Below are positions 34,230-42,650 of a stretch of DNA of 64,000 nucleotides, piece by piece. The position numbers and the translations under genes were made by a program. The notes beneath the pieces are model-generated. The model was not told the origin of the DNA, did no database searches, and worked only from the letters and a program-made list of their open reading frames with translations. Source of the stretch: Clostridia bacterium (GTDB lineage Bacteria; Bacillota; Clostridia; Oscillospirales; Acutalibacteraceae); contig JAFUNA010000022.1 of assembly GCA_017473165.1 (NCBI GenBank), positions 1 to 64,000 of the forward strand. Reading direction: 5' to 3'. Positions within the stretch are counted from its first letter, which is position 1. Each line of letters opens with the position of its first letter.

Positions 34230-35328
34230 AGTTGAGCTCCATTTCTTTGATTTTGCCGTCAATAACCTCAAATGCCTTGCCCTTTTTGGAGCGTAAAAGC
34301 TGTGACGGGTCGCAGCAGGTGATAAAAACCTGCCAGCTGTCAAGATAGTTGAGAATAAACGTCTGTCTGCCTTCGTCAAGCTCGCTCATAACGTCGTCAA
34401 GCAAAACAACGGGTGCTTCGCCAGTAATTTTTTCAATAATTGATGCTTCGCCAAGCTTCATTGCAAGGGCACAGGACCTCTGCTGACCCTGCGAGCCGAA
34501 GGTGCGGGCATCTCTGCCGTTGAGCGTCATGACAAGGTCGTGAGTGTGCGGACCTGCGTTGGTATAAAGCCTTTTGAGGTCTGCCTCACGGCATTTTTCT
34601 ATTTCTGCAATAAGCTTTTCTTTTATCTGCTGTTCGTCAATGTTTTCCGGGGAAAAGTCATAGTAAAAGCTGAATTTTTCTCTGCCCGAGCTGATGCCCT
34701 CATAAATTTCACCCGAAAGAGCAGAAAGCTGCTCAACATAGTCAAGGCGGTATTTAATGATTTTTGTGCCGAGATTCGCAAGCTCTGTGTCCCAAGGCTG
34801 AATATAGCCCGTTTCAAATGCCGCTTCGCCCATTTTTTTGAGCAGGGCATTTCTCTGGTCAAGCACACGCAGATAGCGTGACATTATAACCGCATAATTA
34901 GGCTTTATAAGGCTCAATGCGATGTCAAGCATCTTTCTTCTTTCGCCCGGTCCGTCCTGCACGATTCCGAGGGTAGCGGGCGAAAAAACAACGGCAAAAT
35001 ATTTGCCCATCATAACACGGGGTGATTCTTCTTTAACACCGTTTAAAACAAGCTCCTTGCGGCGATTGATTTTCATAACCGCATTTTGTTCACGCTGATG
35101 TGAATAAAAATCGTTTTCAATCTCCGCCTCGTCCTTTCCCTGCTCAATGAGCTGGGAATTTTTTCGGGCACGGAAGCTGTAAAACCCCGTCAGAAGCCAG
35201 ATGCTTTCAATTATATTTGTTTTTCCCTGACCGTTTTCGCCATAGATAACGTTCATTTCGGCATGGGGAAAGAATTCAATCATCTCAAGATTTCTGAAAT
35301 TCTTTGCGGAATGGTGTTTAATTATCAC
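34207..35328 (-). CDS. recF: DNA replication and repair protein RecF
   Basis: 373 residues: N-terminal KNFRNLEMIEFFPHAEMNVI followed by Walker A GENGQGKTN, GAGxRR-like PGERRKMLD, signature FGSQGQQRSCALAMKL, and Walker B VVLLDDVMSELDEGR. It loads RecA at gaps with RecO and RecR (recR is encoded at 37424). Start GTG at 35328, about 13 bases after AAGGGA. A 213-base repeat-filled gap separates it from yaaA. Confidence 0.95.
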   Translation of the reverse strand: MIIKHHSAKNFRNLEMIEFFPHAEMNVIYGENGQGKTNIIESIWLLTGFYSFRARKNSQLIEQGKDEAEIENDFYSHQREQNAVMKINRRKELVLNGVKEESPRVMMGKYFAVVFSPATLGIVQDGPGERRKMLDIALSLIKPNYAVIMSRYLRVLDQRNALLKKMGEAAFETGYIQPWDTELANLGTKIIKYRLDYVEQLSALSGEIYEGISSGREKFSFYYDFSPENIDEQQIKEKLIAEIEKCREADLKRLYTNAGPHTHDLVMTLNGRDARTFGSQGQQRSCALAMKLGEASIIEKITGEAPVVLLDDVMSELDEGRQTFILNYLDSWQVFITCCDPSQLLRSKKGKAFEVIDGKIKEMELNYVSSSGT

Positions 35329-35369
35329 GTTTTCATACCATTCCCTTCTTCTTTATGAATAACACTATA

Positions 35370-35516
35370 TTAAAGTGCAAAGTTCAAAGTGATAAGTGCA
35401 AAGTTAATGACGGGATACACCCGTACCCATTATAATATCAGTTTTTGCGGAGCAATATACAAATGCGTCGCAGACCCTTATCTTTGCACTTTGCTCTTTG
35501 CATTTTGCACTTAAAA
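35370..35516. repeat. Small inverted-repeat element between yaaA and recF
   Basis: AAGTGCAAAGTTCAAAGTG at the left end is answered by CTTTGCACTTTGCTCTTTGC and TTTTGCACTTAAAA at the right end, so the 147-base insert has GTGCAAAG-type inverted termini. The middle carries CAGTTTTTGCGGAGCAATAT and CGTCGCAGACCCTTA words. It is a shorter relative of the composite elements at 46.5, 54.2 and 61.4 kb. Confidence 0.8.
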
Positions 35517-35541
35517 AATTTACTGTAGAGTAAAATTTAAA

Positions 35542-35781
35542 TTATTCAACAATATAAATAACATTCTCAAACTCCGCTTTGTCGCCGCTGCGGAGTTTTT
35601 TTCCTCTCTGGGTACAGATTTCTCCGTTGACCCTGACTTCACCCTCCTGAATAACGATTTTTGCGTGACCGCCCGTCTGAACGGCATCGTTCATCTTCAG
35701 AAAAGAATCAAGTCTTATAAAATCGGTATCAATTTTCTTTGACACCTGCTTTTTTTCGGCAACTTTAACTTTAATCTTCAT
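35542..35781 (-). CDS. yaaA: S4-domain protein YaaA (RlbA-like)
   Basis: 79 residues with the S4 RNA-binding core IRLDSFLKMNDAVQTGGHAK and VRVNGEICTQRGKKLRSGD. The position between dnaN and recF is the same as B. subtilis yaaA. It probably binds structured RNA of the ribosome. Its start overlaps the dnaN stop by 11 bases. Confidence 0.88.
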   Translation of the reverse strand: MKIKVKVAEKKQVSKKIDTDFIRLDSFLKMNDAVQTGGHAKIVIQEGEVRVNGEICTQRGKKLRSGDKAEFENVIYIVE

Positions 35782-36880
35782 TTTTCAGCCTCACGGGAAG
35801 AATTAAGAATATATAATTGTCTCCTGCATTCGGAACAATAAGAATGGGTGCAAGAGGACCGTTGAGAAGAATTCTTACCTCGTCGTCATCGCAAGCTTTA
35901 AGTGCTTCAAGCATATACTTATTATTAAAGCCTACCGTGCATTCATCGCCTTCGATAGCTGCAGGAATTCTGTCATTTGCCGTACCGAGCGAGGTTATGC
36001 TCGACATTTTAATCATGCCGTCGCTGATAACGCACTTAACGGGGCTCTTGATTTTGTCGGTGATTATGAGAGAAGTTCTGTCAATGCTTTCAATCAGTCT
36101 TCTTGTGTCAACCTTTACGGTTGTCTTGACTGCGGAAGGAATTGCAGCCTTGTAGTTAAGGAATTCACCGTCAAGAAGGCGGGAGATAATGCGGTAACCG
36201 TTGAGGTCAAAAACAATGTGACGCTTGCCGACTCCGATTGAAACATCAGCATCGTCGTCGCCCGCAAGCTTAACAACCTCTGAAAGAGTTTTTGCGGGAA
36301 CAACAAACGAAAGAGGCTCGCCATCATAGTCGATGCTCTCATTTCTGATTGCAAGACGAACGCCGTCAACGGCAATCAGTCGGAGGTGATGGTTGTCAGC
36401 CTCAAACTTGATGCCCGTGTGAACGATTTTACTGTCCTTGACGGCAACGGAGAAAATTGTTTTTCTTATCATATCCTTGAGCACATTCTGGTGCACGGTA
36501 ACGGGATATCCGCCTGAAACAGAAGGAAGGTCGGGATAATCTTCAGCAGAAATACCGATAAGATTCGACTGGAATTCGCCGCTTGAAATTGTTGCGATTT
36601 TCTTTTCGTCGCTAAAAATTTCAACGGTGTCGCCGGGAAGCTTTCTTAAGGTTTCGCTGAACATATGGGCATTGAGAACAAGCTCGCCGGGCTCTTCAAC
36701 TCTTGCGGCAATGGTTGTTGTTATACCCATTTCAAGGTCATAGCCCGTGAGAGTCAGAGAATTGTTTTCGGCAACGATAAGAATACCCTCAATTGAAGGT
36801 ATGGCAGTCTTTGTTGACGCAGCTCTCTGAACATTCTGGCATATGAATGAAAGTTCATTGGTGTTACAGGTAAATTTCAT
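35771..36880 (-). CDS. dnaN: DNA polymerase III beta sliding clamp
   Basis: 369 residues from ATG 36880, which follows CAGGAGGAGA; an in-frame start 39 bases earlier has no site. Three-fold clamp pattern with MKFTCNTNELSFICQNVQRA, GYDLEMGITTTI, LPGDTVEIFS, AVDGVRLAIRN, and the C-terminal NAGDNYIFLILPVRL in place of the usual terminal MPMR(L/M). It encircles DNA as processivity factor. dnaA, its usual upstream neighbour, is absent; the upstream gap looks like an origin instead. Confidence 0.96.
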   Translation of the reverse strand: MKFTCNTNELSFICQNVQRAASTKTAIPSIEGILIVAENNSLTLTGYDLEMGITTTIAARVEEPGELVLNAHMFSETLRKLPGDTVEIFSDEKKIATISSGEFQSNLIGISAEDYPDLPSVSGGYPVTVHQNVLKDMIRKTIFSVAVKDSKIVHTGIKFEADNHHLRLIAVDGVRLAIRNESIDYDGEPLSFVVPAKTLSEVVKLAGDDDADVSIGVGKRHIVFDLNGYRIISRLLDGEFLNYKAAIPSAVKTTVKVDTRRLIESIDRTSLIITDKIKSPVKCVISDGMIKMSSITSLGTANDRIPAAIEGDECTVGFNNKYMLEALKACDDDEVRILLNGPLAPILIVPNAGDNYIFLILPVRLKNED

Positions 36881-36980
36881 TTGGAATCTCCTCCTGTTTA
36901 TGAATTTTGAGTTATTCACTTTTTAACGTCCCTTATCGGCATAAAAGCGGAGCTTTTTAAAAAATCCGTTTTTCCGTTCT

Positions 36981-37206
36981 CTATAGGTAAGGTTATATAT
37001 CGTTATATTATAGTAGTAGCAGTAGGGGGCGTTGAAAAATGGTAAAACTCCTGAAAGTCTTGATAAATATGGAAAACTGCCCGAAATTTATCAACAATTT
37101 TTAGTGGATAAATAAGGGTTATCAACTTCCCGTTTTTTGGCAAAGTTAAAAAGTGAAAAACCCCTGTGTGGAAAAGTATAATTATGTGGTAAAACTTTAT
37201 CAATTC
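36981..37206. other. Candidate replication origin (oriC)
   Basis: An AT-rich gap upstream of dnaN. TAGTAGTAGCAGTAG at 37011-37025 directly abuts GGGGC, the same trio-plus-GC-cluster arrangement as the B. subtilis DnaA-trio unwinding element. DnaA-box-like sites (consensus TTATCCACA) follow: TTATCAACA 37088-37096 (one mismatch), AGTGGATAA 37112-37120 (one, opposite strand), TTATCAACT 37129-37137 (two) and TGTGGAAAA 37168-37176 (one, opposite strand). dnaN-recF and two parS sites nearby support an origin. There is no dnaA gene beside it and no perfect DnaA box, so this is a prediction. Confidence 0.5.
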
Positions 37207-37426
37207 GGAATGCGTAATTCGTAATTCGGAATTAATATTACTGTCTGTTAATTAAACTCATTCATTCACTCCGTAAAATCTCTATCTTTAGAGAGCACAA
37301 TGAGCTGGTTATGTTTAGCAGAAATATTCTGTTTGATTTGCCTCCACTTCGGGGCGAAGGGGTTTAATCAGCTTTTGCGGAGCAATATAATTCCGCATTA
37401 CGCATTCCGAATTACGAATTCAATTA
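37202..37426. repeat. Dispersed repeats between candidate origin and recR
   Basis: A copy of the TAATTC family (AATTCGGAATGCGTAATTCG) at 37203-37235, a divergent CCTCCACTTCGGGG...GGGG word related to the 69-bp repeat at 37341-37387, GCTTTTGCGGAGCAATATAA, and an opposite TAATTC-family copy at 37388-37426 that includes the recR stop codon. Confidence 0.8.
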
Positions 37427-38023
37427 AAGTTCTTTTCTTCCCTCCAACGCACGGATGAGCGTGAATTCATCGGCATATTCGAGGTCAGCGCCGACGGGCA
37501 CGCCGTATGCAAGGCGGCTTACATTAACGCCCATTGGCTTTATCAGCCTTGAAATATACATTGATGTTGCCTCACCCTCAACGGTGGGGTTGGTTGCCAT
37601 GATAACCTCCTTGACCGTATCGTCGGCAAGGCGGTAGAGAAGCTCTTTGATTTTGATATCTTCGGGATTTATGTCGTTCATCGGAGAAATAACGCCGTGC
37701 AGAACGTGATAAAGTCCGTTATATTCGTGGGTACGCTCGATTGCAATTACGTCACGGGGGTCCTCAACAACGCAGATTGTGGATTTATCCCTCGACTTCG
37801 AGGCACAGACGGTGCAAATGCTGTCGTCGGTGAGGTTGCAGCAGATTTCGCATTGTTTGATTGCCGTGCGAGCATTCATAATAGAATCGGTAAATTTTTT
37901 TGCGTCCGCATCGCTCATTGAAAGAATGTGGAATGCAAGCCTTTGAGCACTTTTTCTTCCGATTGACGGAAGCCTTGCAAACTGGTCAATGAGCTGCTCA
38001 AGGGACGGAGTGAAGCCGCCCAT
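37424..38023 (-). CDS. recR: Recombination protein RecR
   Basis: 199 residues: N-terminal helix-hairpin (LPSIGRKSAQRLAFHIL), C4 zinc finger CEICCNLTDDSICTVC, Toprim domain ICVVEDPRDVIAIERT, and the C-terminal VSRLAYGVPVGADLEYADE. With RecF and RecO it promotes RecA loading. The ebfC stop and recR start abut. The stop TAA belongs to a dispersed repeat. Confidence 0.96.
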   Translation of the reverse strand: MGGFTPSLEQLIDQFARLPSIGRKSAQRLAFHILSMSDADAKKFTDSIMNARTAIKQCEICCNLTDDSICTVCASKSRDKSTICVVEDPRDVIAIERTHEYNGLYHVLHGVISPMNDINPEDIKIKELLYRLADDTVKEVIMATNPTVEGEATSMYISRLIKPMGVNVSRLAYGVPVGADLEYADEFTLIRALEGRKEL

Positions 38024-38355
38024 TAAAACAGACCGGGGATTGAAAGGCCGCCTTTAGCCTTTTCCATGCCCTGCTCCATAGCATCGTTAGCCTTGCGGAT
38101 GCTTTCGTTGAAAGCGGAAATGATGAGGTCCTGAAGCATTTCAACGTCATCGGGGTCAACAACCTCGGGCTTGAGGTTAACAGCGGTTACCTCGTGAGCA
38201 CCGTTAACAACAACTTCAACTGCACCGCCGCCGACGGTTGAAGAAAATTCGGTTGCTTCAACCTCCTGCTGGATTCTTGTCATATTTTCCTGCATTTCCT
38301 GAATTTTTTTCATCATGTTGCCGCCCTGGGGAGCACCGGGAATTCTTGCTTTCAT
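38023..38355 (-). CDS. ebfC: YbaB/EbfC nucleoid-associated protein
   Basis: 110 residues: MMKKIQEMQENMTRIQQEVE, GGGAVEVVVNGAHEVTAVNL, DPDDVEMLQDLIISAFNESI and a Gly-rich tail GGLSIPGLF. A small dimeric DNA-binding protein, typically encoded between dnaX and recR as here. AAAGGAGAAT precedes ATG. Confidence 0.95.
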   Translation of the reverse strand: MKARIPGAPQGGNMMKKIQEMQENMTRIQQEVEATEFSSTVGGGAVEVVVNGAHEVTAVNLKPEVVDPDDVEMLQDLIISAFNESIRKANDAMEQGMEKAKGGLSIPGLF

Positions 38356-38368
38356 TGTATATTCTCCT

Positions 38369-40051
38369 TTAATTGTTATTATTAAAATTATTTATCTTAT
38401 TTTTAAGATTTTCCAGCGGACTTTGAGCCGCGGGCTTATTTTTTTCGGGATTTGAAACCGCAATTTTCATTTTTCTGCCCATGACCTCAAAAACGGCTCT
38501 TGAAAGCTCTCTTGCATGGGATTCTGTGCAGATAAAATCAAAAAGCGTTGGATTTTCGGAGCTGATAACAACTCTGCCGCTCTTTATTGATGCCGTTGAG
38601 TCCGCCAAAATTCCGAAAAGAGGAATATCGTATTTCATGACCTTTTCAAGCACATCCGACCAGTTGAGGAAAGGTCCGTCGGGTACGGGTAAATCATCGT
38701 CGGGTGCGTTGGGAATGGGGGGCTTGTCAACGGTTTCGTCAATTTTAACCTGCGGTTTTTCCTCTGCAGGCTTCGGTGCGGGCTCGGGAGCCGGAGCGGG
38801 AGCAGGTGAGGGTGCAGGCTGCGGTTTCGGCTGCTCGGATACAGGTGCACTTGTCGGAGCAGGAGAAGATGATGCCGCAACAGGTCGGTTAAGCGAAATT
38901 TTTTCAAGCTTATCCTCGATTGCCGAAATTCTGTCCTCAAGTGCGGCGGAAATTCCGTCTGTGCCCGATGATGAGGGTGCACACATCTTTATCACAGCTG
39001 CTTCAAGCTGAATTTTCTTGTTTGCGGCGTTTTTGATTATCTTTGCGGTCTGCTCGAGAATTTCGATGCAGGAAAGAATTTTGGAAAGCTTCAGCTCCCC
39101 TGCTCTCTGCTTGATTTTCAAAAGCTCGTCCTTTGAGCAGACAATCAGACCTTCGCAGTCGTTGACGGTTTTTGCAACCATCAGATTGCGGAAATGAAGT
39201 GTCAGCTCGGTGCAAAGGCTGTCGATGTCGCAGCTTTCGCTGTGAAGCTTTGAAACAAGCTTCAATGCGTTGGTGAAATCTCCCGTTGCAACGAATTCCG
39301 AGAAGGAGAAAAGGTGAATTGTTCCCGCAATTCCAGCAGCGTCGCTGACCGTCGCTTCGTCTATATCCGTGCCCATTGCAAAGCATCTGTCGAGAAGCGA
39401 AAGGGCATCTCGCATTCCGCCGTCAGCAATTCGGGCAATAAGGCTTGCGGCATTGGGAGTCAGATTTACGTTTTCCTTTTCGGAAACATACATAAGCCTT
39501 GCGGTTATATCCTCGGGAGCAATTCTCTTGAAGTCAAAACGCTGACATCTTGAAAGAATTGTTGAGGGCAGCTTATGAATTTCCGTTGTTGCGAGGATAA
39601 AAATAACGTGTGAGGGAGGTTCTTCAAGGGTTTTCAGAAGGGCATTGAATGCGCCGATTGAAAGCATATGAACCTCGTCGATGATATAAACTCTGTATTT
39701 TGCGTTTGCGGGAGTGAAATTGGCTTCCTCACGCAAATCACGGATGTTGTCAACGCCGTTGTTGCTGGCGGCATCGATTTCGATAACGTCAAGGATTGCA
39801 CCGCTGTCAATACCCTTGCAGATTTCGCATTCGTTGCAGGGATTTCCGTCAACGGGAGAAAGGCAGTTGACCGCCTTTGAAAGAATTTTTGCACAGGTTG
39901 TTTTGCCTGTTCCTCGGGAGCCCGTGAAAAGATAGGCATGAGAAATTCTTCCGCTTTCAAGCTGACTGCGCAGGGTTTTTGTGACGTGGGGCTGACCGTA
40001 GACATCGTTAAAGGTACGGGGACGCCATTTTCTGTAAAGCGCCTGATACAA
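38369..40051 (-). CDS. dnaX: DNA polymerase III subunit gamma/tau
   Basis: 560 residues from TTG 40051 (AAGGGAGTG seven bases upstream), giving the standard YQALYRKWRPRTFNDVYGQP. An in-frame start at 40204 would translate through the SRP RNA and is rejected. AAA+ domain with GSRGTGKTTCAK, zinc knuckle C-PVDGNPCNECEIC, IIDEVHMLS and SRC sensor; domain III; then a Pro/Ala-rich linker (PAPTSAPVSEQPKPQPAPSP) and a tau-like C-terminus. It is the clamp-loader subunit. Order SRP RNA-dnaX-ebfC-recR as in Bacillus. Confidence 0.95.
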   Translation of the reverse strand: MYQALYRKWRPRTFNDVYGQPHVTKTLRSQLESGRISHAYLFTGSRGTGKTTCAKILSKAVNCLSPVDGNPCNECEICKGIDSGAILDVIEIDAASNNGVDNIRDLREEANFTPANAKYRVYIIDEVHMLSIGAFNALLKTLEEPPSHVIFILATTEIHKLPSTILSRCQRFDFKRIAPEDITARLMYVSEKENVNLTPNAASLIARIADGGMRDALSLLDRCFAMGTDIDEATVSDAAGIAGTIHLFSFSEFVATGDFTNALKLVSKLHSESCDIDSLCTELTLHFRNLMVAKTVNDCEGLIVCSKDELLKIKQRAGELKLSKILSCIEILEQTAKIIKNAANKKIQLEAAVIKMCAPSSSGTDGISAALEDRISAIEDKLEKISLNRPVAASSSPAPTSAPVSEQPKPQPAPSPAPAPAPEPAPKPAEEKPQVKIDETVDKPPIPNAPDDDLPVPDGPFLNWSDVLEKVMKYDIPLFGILADSTASIKSGRVVISSENPTLFDFICTESHARELSRAVFEVMGRKMKIAVSNPEKNKPAAQSPLENLKNKINNFNNNN

Positions 40052-40085
40052 TTCTTTCACTCCCTTGAAATGATAATAAAAAAAC

Positions 40086-40218
40086 TTTCCCTTAGTCATA
40101 TGGCGGCAGGCAGACTGTGGCGCACAAGACTGTCCGCTTAATGCTGCTCGGTTCACCCGCCTGACATGGTTCACGGCGCCCTGTCGCACAGGACCCACCG
40201 CCACATGACTAAAGGAAA
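40086..40218 (-). ncRNA. ffs: Bacterial signal recognition particle RNA
   Basis: On the minus strand the conserved SRP Alu-less apex is present: GTGAACCATGTCAGG, loop CGGGTGAACCG, AGCAGCATTAAGCGG, equivalent to the TCAGG...AGCAGC core bound by Ffh. The 5' and 3' ends pair over about 20 bases (TAGTCATGTGGCGG with CCGCCATATGACTA). A T-run follows at 40079-40085, and TATAAT-type promoter sequence lies upstream at 40236-40241. The place directly upstream of dnaX matches B. subtilis scr. About 133 nt. Confidence 0.93.
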
Positions 40219-40376
40219 GCTCCGTTCATCAATATATTATATAATATAATTATTATAATATCAAGGGTAAATTTTTATTTTTGAGGGATAAATTAAAAAA
40301 TATGGCTCATTTTCGCAGGAATTTTTCACAAAATCAAATAAAAATGAATATTGTGTTGTAGAGAAAGGATTAAAAG

Positions 40377-40533
40377 TAGGGGACGGCGTCCTCGACGTCC
40401 CGTGAATTCAGCACGATTTTTCGGGAGGGGTAACCCCTACACTCAAATTGAAATATCACGGTAGGGGCTGCCTCCCTTTTAAGGGATGGGGACCGCTTGC
40501 GGTGGAGGGATTTCTTATCCGCCCGAATAAAAT
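40377..40533. repeat. GTAGGGG-family fragments before hairpin array A
   Basis: GTAGGGGACGGCGTCCTCG at 40377 onward, then AGCACGATTTTTCGGGAGGG with CCCCTAC, and GTAGGGGCTGCCTCCCTTTT followed by GGGATGGGGACCGCTTGCGG. These are short relatives of the 103-bp element (compare 61505-61574). 40219-40376 is otherwise AT-rich DNA with the SRP RNA promoter. Confidence 0.75.
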
Positions 40534-40659
40534 CGGTCATAGGCGGAGCCTATCCGAAACTCGCCGCAGGCGAATATCACTTTCGGCAAAGCCGAAATAT
40601 CACATCGCTTGCGATATATCACACAACGAAGTTGTATATAACATTGCAAAGCAATATTT
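40534..40659 (+). repeat. Hairpin array A (ATATCAC spacer)
   Basis: Successive small hairpins: ATAGGCGGAGCCTAT, TCGCCGCAGGCGA, TTTCGGCAAAGCCGAAA, TCGCTTGCGA, ACAACGAAGTTGT, ATTGCAAAGCAAT. Most neighbours are joined by ATATCAC or a close variant. The array ends 15 bases before the ATG of the P-loop gene, so it forms that gene's 5' leader. Confidence 0.9.
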
Positions 40660-40674
40660 ACGGGAGGAAGATAT

Positions 40675-41760
40675 ATGTACGAAGCTTATTTTCTCGGGTC
40701 AAGCGGCAAAAACGGATTTTTCTCATGCTTTTCACAGCTGACGCCGAAAATCGAAGGACAGTATACCTATATCATCAAAGGCGGTCCGGGTACGGGCAAA
40801 TCAACGCTGATGCGTAAAATCGCCGATGAAATGGAGAAAAAAGACATCAACTGCGAAAGAATTTTCTGCTCCTCTGACCCCGATTCTCTTGACGGAGTTA
40901 TTTTTCCGTCGCTTCGGGTCAGCATTTGTGACGGCACGTCACCCCACACTCTCGACCCCGATTATCCGGGCGCAACGGGAGAAATCGTCAACCTCGGGGA
41001 GTGCTGGGACAAGAAAAAAATCTATGAAAACAAAGAGAAAATTATTGAGCTGACGGATAAAAACAAAGCCTGCCACAAACGCAGCAGGCGGTTTATTGAA
41101 TCTGCATTTTCAGTTTTCGGCGACGGCGAAAAAATCTGCCGTGACGCTCTTGACGAAAACCGTCTTATCCGTTACGCATCAAGGGTTTCGGCTCGTCACA
41201 TCAAAAAGCCGTCGGGCAGGGTCGGGCTTGAAAAAATCAGATTGCTCGACGCAATTACGCCCAAGGGATATTATTTTCTTTCCGAAACGGCGGAGTCGCT
41301 TTGCAGCGAAAAAATCGTTTTTGAGGACAGCTTCGGAGTTGCGGCGGCAAAGGTTATTGCCGAAATCCGCTCCTATGCCCTCGCATCGGGCTTTTCGGTT
41401 ATTTCAAGCCCGTCGGTTTCAAACGACAACGAAATCCGCCATATTATCATAAAAGAATTATCTCTCGGCTTTTTTACTGCCGACAAGCTCTGCAATCTTG
41501 AAATTCAGCCAACAAAAACGGTTTCTCTGCGTCGGTTTTATTCCGCCGACATACTTGCCGCCCACAAGGCACGGCTTGCATTTTCTTCAAAAGCGGCAAA
41601 AGAGCTGCTTGACGAGGCGGTCTGTGCACTCAAAATTGCAAAATCCGTTCATGACGATTTGGAAAAATGCTATATCGATGCCATGGACTACGGAAAAATT
41701 TCCGAAATCGGGAAATCCCTTTCCGAAAGAATATGGCAGAGCGAATGGTGGAGCGATTAG
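40675..41760 (+). CDS. P-loop ATPase, PRK06851-like, function unknown
   Basis: 361 residues with Walker A IIKGGPGTGKSTLMRKIADE near residue 36, then CSSDPDSLDGVIFP (a feature of this family), HTLDPDYPGATGEIVNLGE and a helical middle (NKEKIIELTDKNKACHKRSR). The second half resembles a duplicated, degenerate P-loop domain. Members occur in spore-forming Clostridia and Bacilli without known function. ACGGGAGGAAG precedes ATG. Nothing in the neighbourhood (phospholipase, methyltransferase on the other strand) suggests a pathway. Confidence 0.65.
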   Translation: MYEAYFLGSSGKNGFFSCFSQLTPKIEGQYTYIIKGGPGTGKSTLMRKIADEMEKKDINCERIFCSSDPDSLDGVIFPSLRVSICDGTSPHTLDPDYPGATGEIVNLGECWDKKKIYENKEKIIELTDKNKACHKRSRRFIESAFSVFGDGEKICRDALDENRLIRYASRVSARHIKKPSGRVGLEKIRLLDAITPKGYYFLSETAESLCSEKIVFEDSFGVAAAKVIAEIRSYALASGFSVISSPSVSNDNEIRHIIIKELSLGFFTADKLCNLEIQPTKTVSLRRFYSADILAAHKARLAFSSKAAKELLDEAVCALKIAKSVHDDLEKCYIDAMDYGKISEIGKSLSERIWQSEWWSD

Positions 41761-42647
41761 CGGAGTGAGCTTTCGTATTTGCCGATGAGCTCGTTTTTAA
41801 CAATGCCCTTAAGCAGGTTAAGCTTCAGAATCAGAGCTGCCTTTGAGGTGTCGGCAGTCATGAAATCGCCCGCAACAATGTTAACCTTGCGGAGCTTTTC
41901 GGGGTCTTTGGCGATATCCGAAATAATCTGCGGGAAATAGGGCTTGCTCATTCTTTCAAGGTCGTCGGGGAAATTTGTCATGCCGTTATCCGTGCCGGGG
42001 TTGGGAGTCTGCTGGGTCTGAAACCAGAAAAATCCGTCAATATTCAAGTCAAAATATTTGAGAATTTCCTTTGCAAATTTATCGGGTCGCAGACCGTAAA
42101 CCTTGGCATCCCAGGGGTCGGGCATGGGGCAGTCGCAGCTGTAGTCATATTCTTTATTTTTGTTGATAATTATATACTTTTTGCCCGATTTTCTTATATC
42201 GCCCATAGTTACGTCGCATATATTTTCAAAGTCGGTGAAGGCATATTTTTCGGGTGAAAGATATTCTCTTATCAATCGGCTGGTTTCGTCGGAATTGCCC
42301 TTATATTTAAGCGTAATCGGTCCGACCTTCTGATTCATATAGGTCTTAATTCCGAAAATGAAAAATTCATCGGATTCTGCCAGAATCGCTTTGAGATTTT
42401 CAAAGGCACATTTTGCAGGCATACCCTTGGCTAGACCGTGGGCAACGATAAGCTTGCCGTCTTTTGTCATTTTGAGACGGATGTCAAAGAAACGGACACC
42501 GCATTTATACTGCTCATAGAAAGAGCCCTTCTGGCATTCCGCAAATCTTATCATGCCCATTGTTCCCGAGTTATGGGAGCCGGGCATAGCAATTTTAGTT
42601 ATTTTGGCATCGTCTTTTATATAGGACATCCAGTTTTCGTAAAACAT
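41757..42647 (-). CDS. Phosphatidylinositol-specific phospholipase C-like protein
   Basis: 296 residues with the PI-PLC X-domain pattern: first catalytic His in AMPGSHNSGTMGM, VRFFDIRLKMTKDGKLIVAH with the second His, and a barrel ending near VNIVAGDFM. Bacterial PI-PLCs cleave phosphatidylinositol or GPI anchors and are normally secreted. This one has no N-terminal signal peptide, so it is cytosolic, exported by another route, or acts on another lipid. The start lies three bases after the methyltransferase stop (same strand), suggesting co-transcription. Confidence 0.8.
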   Translation of the reverse strand: MFYENWMSYIKDDAKITKIAMPGSHNSGTMGMIRFAECQKGSFYEQYKCGVRFFDIRLKMTKDGKLIVAHGLAKGMPAKCAFENLKAILAESDEFFIFGIKTYMNQKVGPITLKYKGNSDETSRLIREYLSPEKYAFTDFENICDVTMGDIRKSGKKYIIINKNKEYDYSCDCPMPDPWDAKVYGLRPDKFAKEILKYFDLNIDGFFWFQTQQTPNPGTDNGMTNFPDDLERMSKPYFPQIISDIAKDPEKLRKVNIVAGDFMTADTSKAALILKLNLLKGIVKNELIGKYESSLR

Positions 42648-42650
42648 AGC

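Noticed and set aside
37011-37025. TAG-repeat as a simple microsatellite
   Set aside because: Not fully dismissed, but its exact abutment to a G cluster and nearby DnaA-like boxes upstream of dnaN make a DnaA-trio reading more informative.
38481-39011. Plus-strand ORF of 176 residues, Gly/Ala-rich, opposite dnaX
   Set aside because: It is the complement of the Pro/Ala-rich DnaX linker; no ribosome site or family match.
40051-40204. N-terminal extension of DnaX by 51 residues
   Set aside because: The extension would be translated from the SRP RNA gene. The TTG at 40051 has a ribosome site and gives the family's standard N-terminus.
40534-40659. CRISPR-like regular array
   Set aside because: The conserved part is only about seven bases, the variable parts are palindromes of 12-17 bases that recur elsewhere in the window, and no cas gene is present.
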